Of a stretch of DNA of 64,000 nucleotides, positions 1-13,230 are shown in pieces. How positions within the stretch are numbered: the stretch's first letter is position 1; every line of letters starts with the position of its first letter. Position numbers and translations under genes: made by a program. The stretch lies in NCBI GenBank assembly GCA_944470555.2, contig OX104130.1, positions 60,731,491 through 60,795,490 of the forward strand, given 5' to 3'. This DNA is from Heterobilharzia americana. Taxonomy: Eukaryota > Platyhelminthes > Trematoda > Strigeidida > Schistosomatidae. The notes beneath the pieces are model-generated. The model made no database searches. It was given only the letters and a program-made list of their open reading frames with translations, and had not been told where the DNA came from.

Positions 1-359
1 ATTCTCAGATATTTTGGTGAATCAATTTTTTCGCTGCATAGTATGTATTTCATGCCAAAGAAATGTTTGAACTGTATAGCTGCCCAGTGGCATTGTTGAG
101 GTACCTGTGTGATTTTGATACAACTTGTTGTTGTCTAACAGTGCCACAGGTTTGCTATAAGTCTATCACAGATTTATCGAGTTGAATCGTGTTTCGGCAC
201 CATTGAAACATAATCTTTGACTGCGTTTGACTCGGGGAAGTTTGGGAAACTATAGAGTAGAACTCAACAACTTTTCTGGATCGTGTTAACCTTTTGACAA
301 CCAGTGATACCAAGACAGTATCCTAGGGACTACAAGTTCCTGTTCATGTCATTTTTTAG

Positions 360-1420
360 ACTTTGCAGGGGCCCTTGACACAGCTGCACCATTCTCATTC
401 CCGGAATACCAAGGTTTGGTATCGACAGTCAAGCGCTCTTTTGGCCACAAGATCACTTAGATGGCAAAATGTTGTGCACAAAAGTCAACAGAGTTTGGTC
501 ATTTTGAAGGACATCATCATCTGGTGTATCGCATACAGCTATTCCGGGTCCACTACTAATCTTCATTTTTGCGGGTGACCCCCTACTCAGTCTCAGTTCC
601 CCGATTTCACTTTATGCCGACGATGTTAAGTTCTGGAGAGCTGTGGCATCCGAAGCAGAACCAAGTGCACCACATGGTGGTCTCGGACTGCTTGAGGAGT
701 AGGCGAATAATGACGGACTAGCATTTAATCTGAATAGATACCGAACCATATTCCTCCTCACCCATGACTCTCAAGAAGCCCCCTACTGTTTCTGTAGAAC
801 GCGACTTTCCCACATCATCACAGAGAAAGACTTCGGACCAATACTGACTGACAAGCTAGACACTAGCTCAAGTTACTGGGAATGCCTCCAGAGCCTAAAC
901 ACCGCTGCACCTCGTGCGCAGATAACTGGGTACCCTTACTCCAGGACTCTTACTGAGGCTGTGGAAGACCTATATACGACCTCACAAAGAGGTGCACGTC
1001 TCTGCATCGCCATACCTAAAGGGAGATGAGAAAGCCTAGGGACGAGGAGCAGAAGGTGCCGTGGGAATGGGGTAAGGACCCCATAAGGATAGGTTGAAAG
1101 ATCTAAGGCCCCGTTCTTTTGGACACCACAGGTCTCGCAGTGGTTTGATAGCGGCCTGCAAAATTCTAAGTGCTCCAAATCATCCGATTAGTGGAATTCT
1201 ACCGAGCAGCTACTATGACAACCCTCGTGGCAACCCAAGAGGAACCGCCCAACGGAGGGCGGAAAACCTATGTGCTCACACTTTTTCTCCCCATGAGTCC
1301 GTGGGAATTGGAACGCGCTTGCTGCCAAGATTTATACCTCTCCTTCTGTTGACAACTTCAAATAGGTATTATACAGCTACACAGCGACTCACGGTTTGAG
1401 CCAATCCAGCTGGGATACGG
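360..1420 (+). pseudogene. Decayed non-LTR reverse transcriptase (jockey/CR1-like)
   Basis: Broken reading frames on the + strand still show the order of a jockey/CR1-type reverse transcriptase. Near 550-640 there is a GPLL-like stretch followed by SLYADDVKFWRA, the catalytic YADD motif with its usual downstream VKxWR, then GLAFNLNRYRT, the segment after the palm. From about 780 the thumb-like region follows, and near 1250-1350 the C-terminal piece typical of these polymerases (aromatic residues, NW/WN, then PSVDNFK in another frame). Several in-frame stops and frame changes separate these blocks, so it cannot make a protein. The 5' end is not identifiable. Family placement rests on remembered motif patterns only. 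It has no relation in function to the PWWP2-like gene downstream. Confidence 0.6.
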
Positions 1421-2860
1421 ATTGGGTTGATGCAACTCGCTAATCCCACACAACCCATCACGGTTAACCCCACACAGAATCTTTTGTACCGCCACTGTCG
1501 TCATGACCTTGGCTCAGCCTCGGGCTTCCCCGCAGACATCTCCTGCAGTTGCCACCCGCCAACTAACAGTAATGCTACCTCTTTTCCCATAGCCCGTCAT
1601 GTAATCCCACTTGCTCCTACTCTTCTCTTAGAATCCGTGATCTCACCTTATTCATTTAAGTTCTCACCAGCGCTTAACTCCCAAGAATCTATTTAAGTTT
1701 CTCCCTTCGTTCAACTTCCATCGCATTGTTTATTTCTTTCTCATACCTCTCCCCTGACTGCTGTTGATGTCACAATCACTTTGACCAACTGTCTTATGGC
1801 ACGGCACATGAGAGACTCATCTACACCACAGTCCTAAGGAAAGTCACGCAGTCCCTACAAAGTTAATCAACGCCTCACCGCCCGCCGGGCTAATCAGAGC
1901 TGCAGCAGGGGGACAGACCTACATCATAGGAATCCACTGAAGACCTGGAACCATTCCGCAGGACCTAGAAGCGGGCGCGAAGAAATCAGTTTTTCTACAT
2001 TAGCTTGTAAAAGGATAACAGATGTTGGATCTGAAAGTTTCTATCAATTGTTTCGGCCACAGAAGTAGGCTTATCGACCAGAGATGTTGCGCTAGTAACA
2101 GTGTAAAGCGACAGGGGACGACTGCCATAGACGGGTGACTGACTACCTTCGGATACGTCGACCTGAAAGTTATCTTCAGGTGTTGTACACCAGTAACTAA
2201 TGGTATTTTCACCTTCGGGGATTCTCTACCGCCAAAACAAGTTTCCATCTGGCAAGCATATGAATGATGTTGATGAAGTGTAGTTTTGCAGATGACAATT
2301 CGTCCAAACATCACAAGAGTATGGAGGTTAGGAGAGCAAGTCATTCATTGAGAAGATGAGTGCACAGAATGCGTACACATGCATCAGCCAAAGTGAAAGA
2401 CAGTTATAAACTGCCTAATCGGATGAAGCTAATTAGAAATACCTTTATTAAAGTTCTTCCGTGGTAGTAAGTTGTCTACTGTCCTAACATTATCATCCCC
2501 AGGAGATTTCTGATCCCTAAGTTTTCCGCTGAGCCTCTTCCTTTCCTTTCGTCGTCTAGAGCTCGGTAACCAAAATGGTGGCAATTTCTCCCACAGTAGC
2601 ACACTATGTTTCCTGTTACATTTGCTTTGTACTTCTGCAGCCAGAAGTTTATCACCCAATTTTACCGCAAGAGGCTTAGTATTTTAGGGTTTCGGCAGAA
2701 TAAGCTGAATCTGTCAAATCGGAATCCATTGGAGAATCTGAACAGTCTCTCAACACCGAAAAGAGTTGACTTGGTGTACACAAGCTCGTAACGGATATAT
2801 TGAACACTGAAAATTTTAGAAGTCACCTCAAAAAATATTCTTTTATCTAAAGGAGCTCTC
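1421..2860. other. Upstream region without a recognised gene
   Basis: I see no conserved domain here. A 76-codon frame on the - strand (2429-2659, rich in Lys/Arg) has an AATAAA inside it near its end, but extending it upstream meets a stop after a short acidic stretch and I cannot match it to a family. The last few hundred bases before 2957 should hold the promoter and 5' UTR of the PWWP2-like gene. No TATA box stands out. Confidence 0.4.
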
Positions 2861-2956
2861 TATAGTTTGTTATCATCCATCTGTGGTTTCGCATGTACTG
2901 CAGATCCACTTTGTTTTTTCCACTCTACACTGAGCCAAATTCGGTTGACTCCGAAG

Positions 2957-3108
2957 ATGGCGTCGTCCTCTACAATTGAGGGCATGTCCATCAGTAAAGG
3001 AGAAGAAATATTGGTTAAGGTGGAAGATCTCGCTGGAGAGCTAATTTCTGTCAAGCTCGTTAGTGGAGATAGAACATTTCGAGGGATTTTACTACGGGAG
3101 AATACAGG
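2957..3108 (+). CDS. PWWP2A/B-like chromatin protein, coding exon 1
   Basis: First coding exon, 50 codons plus two bases. The start ATG at 2957 has an A at -3 and G at +4, a good initiation context. The peptide (EEILVKVEDLAGELISVKL, then DRTFRGILL) matches the conserved N-terminal block of vertebrate PWWP2A/PWWP2B, where a short beta-rich segment reads roughly V-x-V-x-x-x-L-x-D-A-L-V-V and then F-x-G-V-L. The exon ends at a GT donor (3109-3110) after two bases of a Gly codon. The acceptor at 15400 supplies the third base, restoring frame and leading into VHGTNPERI, which lines up with the GPHGIPVTVFP part of the vertebrate proteins. Known for the family: nuclear proteins that bind H2A.Z nucleosomes and an MTA1-containing NuRD deacetylase complex. 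That this fluke protein does the same is inference. Confidence 0.85.
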
Positions 3109-5334
3109 GTAGGGTAGTTTGTCAGGTTTTTCGGAAAATAGTGTTTATTCTCTGTTTAAGAGTAACCCAAGCCATTTTAAGTTCTAATAACCTGTGTTTT
3201 CGATTGTGTAATCACTAATTGGGCATTAGGATGAGTTGCGACTACCTGGTGGTTCTGTTTCGAGGAATTTGTCGTCACATTACACTAGCCCAGTATCTTG
3301 TCAGAGTTGACCCATACTAAGACCTCTGTCTGCGCGGTTATAATATTTGGTGGCTTTTCAGTTGTTACTTAGTTCCACATTCATGTAGGTGTGTGTGCAA
3401 AATTCTTGGGGAAGTCCTAGACATGACTTAAAATATGATGGTATATTGAACATAGTCCTAGGCGTCTCAACTGTCGCAATATATTTATTTTTCAGCACCA
3501 GATATAAGCGTTCTGTTGGTTTCATTTTAGAGTTTGAATTAAAATGAGAAGTTGTTGTAGTGAGGTCGGTGCATTTCAGCTTGCACGTCCGCTGTCACAA
3601 AACGTCTAGTGAATCCGGTTCACTGAATTATTTCTGACCATATGTAATATAATCTGTCACCTTAGAACAAAGTAGGGATACAGCCTTCATAACGGCCGGG
3701 TCGTAGCTGAACAATTGTGCGACAAGTAAGCCGCGTGTTTGTAGCCTTAACATAGTTTTTGGTCCCCTGACTGTGTGTATCTTGCGATGGTTGCAAACGC
3801 ATTGGAGGTGGCTCGTGCCAGTCGTGTAAGGTGCAGCTAGTACAGTAAATACGGTTGATCGTTATGGTACTCTGCTTGTGCCGGCGACGACGTATGAATG
3901 GTCTTTTGTGATTGTGGGTGCGACCTCATTCAGTAGTATCATGGACCACTCATAAATGTTGATAAAAACACAACAGAAATGGACTGTTCACTAGACATGA
4001 CACAGTTCTTGGTTCAGACATACTTTCCGCAGATCATAGTGTCTAAGTTGAACCGACGGATAGATTTTAGTCCTACACCTTTTATCATTTCTATTTGCAT
4101 TCACGCTCATTTATGCAAGATAGCTGCGGTAGTATGATTGAGGTGAACATCAAGAACTTACTGTAGTTGTCATTACTATGTGCTGTCTGTTTTGACTTGT
4201 GGAGGATGTTTACAGTCCAACTGAGGGTCACAAATGAGTGTCTTACAAGTTGGAGATGCCATCAGGCTGGAGCGCTTTCCAAGCACTGATCCTGAGTCTG
4301 AGGACATTCCGTATGCACTTTACGTGTCCAGCATATGATACCCTAAATCTGTTTTACATTAACGACTGGTGAAATTTCGGTGAGTGAGAACATTAGAATC
4401 ATACCAACATGTGGGGCATATGCTAACTTCTTCTGCTCTGTCCGCTTGTTTTCGGTACCTCTTTTAAATGTTTAATGTATTGTTACCAGTACTACCTTCC
4501 TCTTATTGACTTTACCTTTGTATTGGGCAGCAAAATAAACTGTTAAAGCTGTAACATCCTATATCATTTTGGGCTGTCCGCTTTTATTGGATATGTTTCC
4601 TCTATTGATTACTTAGTGTTTCGAAGTGGTCTTCCAACTCCAACTGGTATTCGACTATTCTAGGTTAACTGCCCACATTTATTTGTATTTCCCCATGGTT
4701 AGTTTCTCCATCTCTACGTGGTTGGGAGATGGTTATGCACTCCTATTGTCAACAGTCTCTGGTATAGCTGAAATAGCATCGACATTCGAGATCTTTCCCT
4801 TAATCTTTTCTCATATTTCTCTTTTAATAAACCTATACCATCCCTGGTATCTCCCAGCTTTGCAACGCCTGGTTACAATTCGAGTTCTTGAAGTACTATC
4901 CTGGGACTCCTTAGACTCCGCTTCAATTTACATGAGAACTATTTATGTCTGCACTTCCACATGCTCCCCTAGGTGATGGTATGGCATCTTGGACGCTGGG
5001 TGTGTGGTGTGGTTGTGAGACATACACAATCCAAGTGTGGTTATTCACTTTACCATAGCCAACTTATATAGTGAATCAGAAAGCCTACTCTTCAAGTTTC
5101 GATGGCTAGTTCTCATAGTCTTACAGACGCAGACATGATATTTTAAGGTAGAAAGTGAACACTGGATCCAGGCTGACAATCACGTGCACGCCGTTTAAGG
5201 GAATACTACTATCAAAACAGCTAGTATTGAAACTCATCGTTTTCTCTATGCAATATTTGGTTATGCACCCAGTAGTTGCAGTTTCGAAGGAAAGAACAGC
5301 GAGTTCCACAGGGGACTTTCCAAACTCCTACTAG

Positions 5335-5565
5335 ATGTCAATCATTAAAAGTCGTAATCGCAGTGGGTCTCTAATGAATGGTAAACTAGCGCAGGCACAC
5401 TGGTGCCTAGGTGGCACTTTTGGAATCCCGGTTGAACGGACGGATGAAGGCGACTGTGTACTACTATTGTGCTCAAACGACCACCGACTTATGGCCAACA
5501 GATATGAAAAGAAGTTACCTGATGGGTTGTCCACTGACCTCCTTGGTCGAGAGCTGCTACCTTAA
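5335..5565 (+). pseudogene. Family A retroposon, endonuclease-domain fragment (copy A1)
   Basis: The frame reads GGTFGIPVERTDEGDCVLLLCSNDHRLMAN, the segment of an APE-type endonuclease of non-LTR retroposons just after the GDFNAQVG motif (compare the parallel segment in the copy at 6.7-6.9 kb: GIYGIPCQQTDNGDRLLRFCSNNHLFL). Only this short piece is recognisable; frames break on both sides. It lies immediately upstream of what looks like the 5' leader of the next A copy. Confidence 0.6.
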
Positions 5566-5739
5566 CGGGGTGGTCGGGCTTGCATATAACATCGACCCAA
5601 CGGGCTATGCTGGTGGAACACTTGTTCCGTCAAGGTCCTACCGTGCCAGGAAGATCTGTTGGATAGTGGTAAGACGAAAAGCAGTTGCTATTGCAGTGTG
5701 AGTTACTACACTGATAGGAGTCTGCGGATGAAGTCGTAC

Positions 5740-8700
5740 TGCTGCTAGCTGGATGGGGTGTGATAAGAGTCAGGTGTTTGCTGTTAGATGGCCAGCAGTG
5801 CAACGCTGATGCTGCTTTCCCAACGGGAAGGGGATGTTAAAAGGAGTCGGCACCAGAAACAACACCCCCCCGTGGCCCGCGGTATTCCAGTACCGGTGGT
5901 ATAGGTTTTCTCCATCCAGTGTTAGAGCAACCTAACCTCAAAACAACGACCCACAAAAGGCTACATGACAGGCCTCAAGCAGATGTCTCATAAATTCTGA
6001 GGTCACACGAACCTTTTTCTCTTTCAAGTACCTTAAGAAGCAACAGCCATCCACGGTGTGGGCAACCAGGAAGTGTTAACCAACCTCACGCTCCCAGTAG
6101 TACACAAGACCCAATCAAATATAACCTACCTTCCTCAACTTTGTTTCCTCCTCTGTCTTCACCTCCTGATACTAATATTGAGCCTTTTACGCATTACTCA
6201 ACCTCTTACTCTACTGCCATTGCCAGCGATCGAAGCCATCGGAACTTCATTCCTAGTCTAAGACCTCACCATCAATTTCATGCTGGGGCTTTCGACGTTG
6301 AAACTCTATGCCAAACCGGACACCAAGCACCGTTCGTTAAAACCCTGGAACCTCTAACCATGGATGTATGCCGTATTTGTGAGACACGTATACAGGACCC
6401 GAGTCTGGTTATTAAATTGATCTCACCTAGCCATTGTAGTGAACCTTCAAAATTCACTTTAGGAGTATCCTGAGACCCAGTAGCTAGCTCTCGTGGACTG
6501 TAGGCATTGCATTAAGCTGTAGACCAGAAAGTGCGCTTCTCGAATGTATACCAGTCAACAGTCGTCTATGTACTGTTCGACTGTATGGATCTGTAAGGAC
6601 TACAAAGGATCATGAGACTAAGCGGTGCCTATTCGTAATTTCTCCATATGCATCCACCGACTGTAGCTCGGATGATACAAAGGATGAATTCTATGAAAAA
6701 CTCAGTTTCGCTACAGAATACAAAAAATTCAGGTCTAGTTGTGATATCAAGTGACTTTAACGCTCAAGTAGGGAAGCCGAGCCAATCAAAAAGGCATCTT
6801 CGAGGTATTTACGGAATCCCGTGCCAACAAACCGACAACGGTGATCGTCTGCTGCGGTTTTGTTCCAATAATCACTTGTTTCTGCTTAGCATTAATTTTA
6901 TGCATAAGGGGAGACTCACATGGTGTCTGCCGACCACAAACCAACGATGGACACAGGTCACATTGCTATAAACCATCGTCAGAGAGGATCGATGGACGAC
7001 TGCCGATCTTTCTGGGGTACCTGTTTGGACTTTGATCACGCGCTACTACGGGCTTGCGTATTTCCTGCACTCCACTGGTCGCAGGAAACACGATCGTATA
7101 GCCTGTCTATGATGGATTGGAAGATAAGAACGTCACATCTGAATTCAGAGAAGAGATAGGTAAACATTTATCTGAACATAACAGCAGTGCTCGTCCTGAG
7201 GAAACCTAGTGTGATATTAAGTCTGCTGTAGAAACGGCGGTAAAGGCAGATGGTAACCTACACCCGAAGGCTAGCAAACGTCACTGGATTTCCACGACGT
7301 CTTCCGAACTGATTGATGCGAAAAGACTGATTGGAGCTGGCTCTAATTACAATTAAATGCAAAAGCGACCTAAATGTAGGCTAACCAAGAATTTCCACAA
7401 TGATCGGGAGTAGTTGTAGTTGGCGAAAGCGAGAGAAATGGAGAAAGCCTCAATGTTATGTAACACCCAGCAATAATTTGGGTAGATTCAGGATACCGGC
7501 AAGAAGATGTTGGTGAGTGAAGCCATCACTGAAAAGATGGGACGCTGATACCATCCCAGGTCAAGTGGCTAGAACACTGGACGGGCAACTTTGAGGCACA
7601 GCCCAACTGGCCCTCAGGAACACTTCAATTGCTCAACATTCAGCTTGAACCTGAATGGGGCGTATATGTAGGTCGTCCGACTCCTTGAAGTTGAAGAGAC
7701 TATCTAATCTCAAACGATAGAAAGCAGCAGGACCTGACAGTTTTCCAAGGATGGAGGTAGGGAATTGCTAATTAAAGTGACGGAGGTATTGTACGGGAAT
7801 CAGAGTATCATCAAGCAAGTGTACTTCGCTGATCATCACAGTCTATAAGAAGGGAGAGAAATCTTGTCACAACTACAAGGGAATTCGTTTGGTTAGTATT
7901 GTGTCCAAGCTCCTGGGGTCCATAGTTACCGGACGCATAGCTGGAACTGAAGAAAACCAGGTAGGTTTCAGATCTGGACGAGAGTCGATTGATCATCATT
8001 TCACTCTCTGACAGGTTCTGGGACACAGGCATACCTACTGGTGGCCGACACATATTTCTTGACCTGAATGCGATATTTGACTCTGTCGATCATTAGGTGT
8101 TGTGTTTGACTGTGAGGGGAGTACCGGGTAAGTGTATGACACTAATCGAAGCTCTTTACTCGAATTCAGGCAACCGTGTAAGAGCTTATGGAGAGTTGTC
8201 ATATGAGTCGACAACTAGTGGTGTTCGCCAGGGATACCCACTGTCATCGTTCCTATTTAACTTCGTTATAGATCTACTAATGGAAGTCTGATATGAGGTC
8301 TGGCAACTCGGACCGTTACGCAGTAATGCCTGGTCCTATGTTGATAATGATGATGACTAATGGAAGTAACCTAAGGTATAGGAATGAACCTACTCCCCGG
8401 AGATAATCTGGTTGACTTTGAGCCTGCAGACGGTATTGTCCTGTCAGGTGAAGACACTGGTGCAATGCAGGGTTTTCTGGGTCGAAATCTGCGTATGTTT
8501 GGCATGCGTCTAGCTGCATCTGTAGCATATACGTTGGTACCATAGGATTGGTATGCAACCACTCCCAGCTTAATTATAGGGAATGAAGTGGCGGAATATG
8601 TCAACCACTTCACTTACTTGGGAAGTGGCATCAGCCTGAATGGGTTTGGTTGCCGATGAAATCTCAGCTCGGATACAGAAAGCCCGTTTAGCATTCACCA

Positions 8701-8915
8701 ACTTGCGCCACCCGGGGTACCGGAAAGAGATTCAACCATCTATCAAAGAACGAGTATACTGTGATGCAGTCCGTTGTATCCTGTTGCGAGATTTGGCCGT
8801 TAAAAGTAGAAGACATGAAGCGATTACAGTTTCAACTCAGGCTGCATCACATCATTTGTCTCTGGAGTGGGTCGGTGGAAGATTGCCTTTTCTTCTGAAT
8901 TATCTTTGAACAGTG
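5740..8915 (+). pseudogene. Family A endonuclease/RT retroposon, near full-length but dead (copy A2)
   Basis: A long relic in the order of a non-LTR element. A G/C-rich leader lies at about 5750-6060. The endonuclease start (GAFDVETLCQTGHQAP, then ETRIQDPSLV) is near 6280-6420, the SDFNAQVGKPS active-site motif near 6750-6780, then CSNNHLFLL and a CRSFWGTCLDFDHALLRA-like segment near 6990-7050. A linker with SELIDAKRLI follows at 7290-7340. RT pieces follow: AGFRSGRESIDHHFTL (about 7960-8010), VRQGYPLSSFLFNFVIDLLMEV (8220-8290) and the thumb with VNHFTYLGS and DEISARIQKARLAFTNLRHP (8590-8720). Many stops and frameshifts. I do not see a YADD in frame. This is an APE-endonuclease non-LTR class; clade (RTE-like or other) not assigned. 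Confidence 0.75.
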
Positions 8916-8929
8916 ATAATGTGTTGGTC

Positions 8930-10070
8930 CAAGCAGGTGTGTCTGCGCATAAGTGGACGTAGAAAGACTACGACTAAAATGCCATTACGAGCTCTACTGC
9001 ATGATAGTTTTGTCAAGGCTGCCTTCGCCAAAGAACTGGCTAGATAGCTGTCGGGACAAGATTACTTCACTCGTCCTGCAGAAGTTTAATGCCATCTTCA
9101 GTCGACTTTACAAATAGCGTTAACGACTTACTGGTTCAGAAAAAGATTAGAAACGGTTAGTCTATTTCAGCAGCTTCTGAATTAACCGTCGCATGTGAAC
9201 TTATTTGTGCAAGTTCCAAACTGAAAAGCGAAAACAACTGAAATATGAGCTGACTACGAGTCTACGCAATGACCGTGGGCAGTGAAGTCTGTAAACATGA
9301 AAAAATCAGCGGCGACAATCGATACTTACTTAGACTTATCGAGGGAATGGGTGAAAGTTACTGGTTAACGGAAGTGCATCGAAGAAGGATAGGTCTACTG
9401 TTCACTCGCATGAAGGACGGCTGGAACCTTGAGGTGAATACTTCGAGAAGTAGTCAAACTGGTCTTCATTTAGTCATCGGTTGCCTGCTATTCAGTCGGT
9501 TCGTGAAGAAAACACCTAAATAGACCCTAAAACCCTTACGGAAGTTCGGAAGGCTGTAAGTAACATGAAAAAATAGCGTATTTAAGGACCGGTGGAGAAT
9601 TGTTAGTTATTTACTGGAATGTTAAGCTAGAGTATGGGAATCAAATATGATTTCTGCTGACTGATCTCAGTCACTGATTGTCCCAGTCTTCGAGGAAGCC
9701 GAAAAAGCCTCCCGTGAATAATGACAGGGAAGTCAGTCTAACGAAGGATATTGTCCGAGGTTCTAGGCTCTATAATCGCTAGGCGCGTTAGGGAAGCTCA
9801 GCAGCACCAAACCTGAGAAAAATAGGCAGGTTTTAAAACTGGCTGTGGGTGCACTGACCAAATCACCCCCGTCAGGTCCTGGGACGCAGACATTTCTTGA
9901 CTTGAAGCCGACACTTGACTCCGTTTATCAAAAGCCTTTAGAGCAGTATCAGGGAACTTGACATGCTGAAGCTTGTGTTCGAACACCCGTGAGTGTTAAG
10001 GCTGATGGTGAGGTACCAGGTTAGTTATGTCGATTGATGTTCGTCAAGGATATCCCCTCACACAATTAGA
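8930..10070 (+). pseudogene. Family A retroposon relic (copy A3)
   Basis: After the thumb of copy A2 the sequence jumps back to a part encoding the endonuclease/RT linker: a Leu-rich Asp-Ser-containing stretch near 9030-9120, a Ser-Glu-Leu-Thr segment (9175-9190), then NDRGQ/GNRRYLLRLI-like residues near 9260-9350, RT entry blocks near 9530-9760, and SGPGTQTFLDLKPTLDSVY (the F/Y-D-S-V palm motif) near 9880-9930. The end near 10070 resembles the segment before VRQGxPLS. Heavily mutated. The back-to-back order with A2 shows two separate insertions rather than one element. Confidence 0.6.
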
Positions 10071-11399
10071 TAATTCATAGCTTCATGTGGAATAAACTAA
10101 AGATTCGATGATCACTCTGAGTCTTATTTGTCATGCGTGGTAAGGATGAGATAGACTAATTATAACTAACGAACTAATCATTTACGTCAACGATATGGAT
10201 GAATGTGTAACATCCATCTGTCGATAGATTTTCTTCTAGCCTGTAGGTGGATGCGTTAATGCAGGGGGCGCGTAGGGTCTAAGTTTAGTGGTGACCACGG
10301 GAATCTGGAAGGAAAAGAGGTTTATTCAACTTATCTGGCTATTATGGTTGAGCTAAGGACTCCTAAATTTGCGTGTATGCATACTCGTTAAAACAAAAAC
10401 TTAAAATGCCTTTAGCATCCGGAGGCAAGCTAGAATTTTATCTAGTTTATTCAACTTAATCTATTTATTTTGTCCTTAGTTGCATTTTAGTGCCAAGAAG
10501 GTGCACTATAAATACAAAACAAGCCTCTTAGTGGATGACGAACCCGGGAACGACACATCCAGAGGCGCTTGCACGATGAGGTTTAAAATTCAAGTCCGTT
10601 TCGATCCTACCCTCCGCCTCCGATAGTTTTCAAACAATGCTTTGTATTTGTCTACTTTCATTAATTATTTGAGCTAAGCGTAGTGTATTACTGTTTATCA
10701 TGAATCGTTCTTAGTTGGAGTGGCTAACGTTTCAGAAGTCCTTATAAGTCATTTAGACTCAAATTTAAGTTACATAGTTTGTTCTGCATCACTGGGTCAA
10801 TTTGTTTCTCACACAAGTGACTAAAGTTCTCGGTTGGTTACACAAATTTCCCCAACTATTGGAGATGTAACTGGCAGCCGACATACTATTAAGCAGGCTG
10901 TAAGTAGACATTGCTTTTGGAGTGATTATGACTTACTACCCTGGATACTCGACTTTCCTGTCAAGTTAGACGCCCTAGAATTTCACCTACTTGGTATAGG
11001 CAACTGTTCACTGTCGTTACCTACCTTATAGTAGGCATAATGGTCACCGACTTACTTGGTCGGTTGCTGCACAACTGGTTTCAAAATTAAAAGTTATGAA
11101 GATACCTTACTGTATAATCCCTTGAAAACATAGCATGCCAGCAAAAACGGTTAGAATTTTCTAGGGCATCAAAAATAGTCGTTTATCTGAAACATTGTCT
11201 TCGCATGTTCATTAGACGTATTCATAGTTTTCTACTATATTGAAAAACCAAAAAACCCATATTTTCCCTAACATAAAGAATAATTTGTTTTGGAAGCAGC
11301 TTTTGCAACTAGTATATTCTGTTACCTGCGTTGTTTTGTCTGAGTTTAAAATAGTACAACACGGTAAACACGTATATTTCTGTACACTAGGCTAAGGTC

Positions 11400-12190
11400 C
11401 TCACTTATTGGTAAGGCATACCACAGGGTTATCCAAGTCTGAGTAAGTGGGATGAAGTTCAAACCTGTTAAAAGCTGGTTGAAAGTTAACTTCTGAAATC
11501 AACAAGCCACAGCTATAATGGTGGTAGTTCTATCACGTGCTATTACTCTATTGCAGTTATCTAGGTATCATAATTTTTAGCATCTTAACTCGTAGCACTT
11601 AAACCAGGATTTTGAGTGCGTTTTTTTTGTATAGGACCAGATGAAAACGTGTGTTGCTGCAGCCCATTGGCTAGGAATTTGATTTTCATTTAGTGGAGCA
11701 TGGGATTGAGACCCACCGTACCTACCAAGATTTAGGCACTCCGTATTGTTACTCGCATAGTAGGTGTATCTTGTGATATAGCACAAGAACCTGCGTATGG
11801 TTGCTTGTGTGAATAACTATTTGAGTTTCTGAGGAAAAAAGAACGAAAAAGAATCGATTTTGTTTGAACTCACTGCTCTACTTGGTTCACAATGTCGATG
11901 ATTGATAGTCATATCCACTTACATAGAGCCATAGCTTACTAGCTGGGGTTACTGATTGCCAATTTGTATTACAAGTTTGAATCTTATTCCAAATACTCGA
12001 AAAATCGAAACCCACTCAACAACTTTGTGCACATTCGTGCAGTAGGAAATGAGGTACACATATTATGAGAGAGCTAGTGATACTACCTGGCGGCCCAAAC
12101 CTCGGTTGATGAAGCGGTGTTGGAACCCGCGACCCACTGGTTGAAAGTCAACTCCTTAAACCAATAAGGCACAACTCCACATTCCAAACA
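11400..12190 (-). repeat. Cluster of tRNA-like SINE fragments (family delta)
   Basis: On the - strand, pieces at about 11400-11520, 11660-11780 and 12070-12185 share a block reading GAGTTGACTTTCAACCAGTGG followed by a B-box-like GGGTTC sequence and then GAGGTTTGGG-CGCCAGGTAGT. A related + strand copy lies at 19.65-19.75 kb. A tRNA-derived head is suggested by the B-box-like motif. No intact cloverleaf is evident, so these are not tRNA genes. Confidence 0.5.
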
Positions 12191-12352
12191 CTAGGTTTAT
12201 ATAGCTAGGGAGTATCATTAGAATTCGTAAAATGATTTCACTTCACCCTATTTCACTGACATGTACGTGGTGAGTGGAGCTACTGCAGACAACCTACGCC
12301 TTAAGTTCCTTGCGGTTCGTGTATTTGATGCATTTATTAAGTAGTTATCTAC

Positions 12353-12354
<2 letters not shown>

Positions 12355-12411
<57 letters not shown>
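12355..12411. repeat. (TA)n microsatellite
   Basis: About 28 uninterrupted TA dinucleotides inside the PWWP2-like intron. Open frames on both strands here are translations of this tract and are not genes. Confidence 0.98.
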
Positions 12412-12413
<2 letters not shown>

Positions 12414-12879
12414 AGCTGGGTTGTTGGCAAGAAACGTGATCACTAAATGGAGTTGAATAATAATTCGATTCAAAGCAGATGTGAACTGTTTGGCTCTAGA
12501 CTACTCACTATCTCCAAGAAACATTTCCATATACCCAGACTCCCAGATCGACATAAATATGACTGAAGTAAGGGGTATCAAGTGGGTTTAGAATTGCGCA
12601 TAATATTGTGGTTGTATCTGCATCTTCAAGACTAATTAAATAAAATGCATAATTGGTCTCTCCTAGTATTATGTTGAGCTATATTTTGTGCTTTAAAGTG
12701 GTGTGATGTCAGGAAATGCTGTACGGTTTTGTCTGACCTAAACATTGTGGCAGCAAGTCTAAACGTTTCTCGCTCTTAATCATGCATCTATAGCCGTTTC
12801 CCTATCATCATCTTTCACAAAATATGGGGAAGTCGGTCATACATGTGGAGCCTATCATAATATGTGAATACTTCGTAGA

Positions 12880-13230
12880 CCTCGCAAAATGCGTGAGGAA
12901 GTGATTCGTGAGGAGCAGGCCGGGTTTCGTTCAGGTCATGGTTCTATCTACCAAGAAATATGCGTCTGGTTACTGTGCTACTGATATGGCGGTACCACGA
13001 CACGCGACCTATGCTACGAAGGCAATGGTGGTCAAACACCAGAAGCCTTTTCATGCCCTCTGCCTTTAGTAACCATTTTTTACACCCACATAGGTGGACA
13101 GAGTGAACTGAAGCGCAGAAGACTCGACCTTTAGTAGGCAGTTGGAAATCACGTTAACACCATAAACGGGGTACGTTGTTAAAATTCAACCGAATCTTTA
13201 TTTTATGCATGCAGAGATCCCGTTTGCCAC
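12880..13230. pseudogene. Family A fragments in opposite orientations (copy A4)
   Basis: On the + strand 12890-12950 encodes REEVIREEQAGFRSGHGS, the RT block before the palm. From about 12960 to 13220 the sequence is on the - strand and matches the 3' thumb/tail part of the A copy at 14.5-14.8 kb (shared stretch around AATAAAGATTCGGTTGGATTT and the CGACACACGGCCT-type block). So one end of an element lies inverted next to an internal piece, as seen with twin priming or a later rearrangement. Confidence 0.6.

Noticed and set aside
2429..2659. - strand frame of 76 codons, Lys/Arg-rich, with AATAAA inside
   Set aside because: Upstream extension is stopped, no domain match that I can defend, and the AATAAA is within the frame rather than after it.
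4626..4976. 116-codon + frame inside the intron
   Set aside because: No recognisable domain, hydrophobic low-complexity residues, and it lies in a region of decayed sequence.
12248..12456. Tyr-Ile repeat frames on both strands
   Set aside because: Translations of the TA dinucleotide tract.
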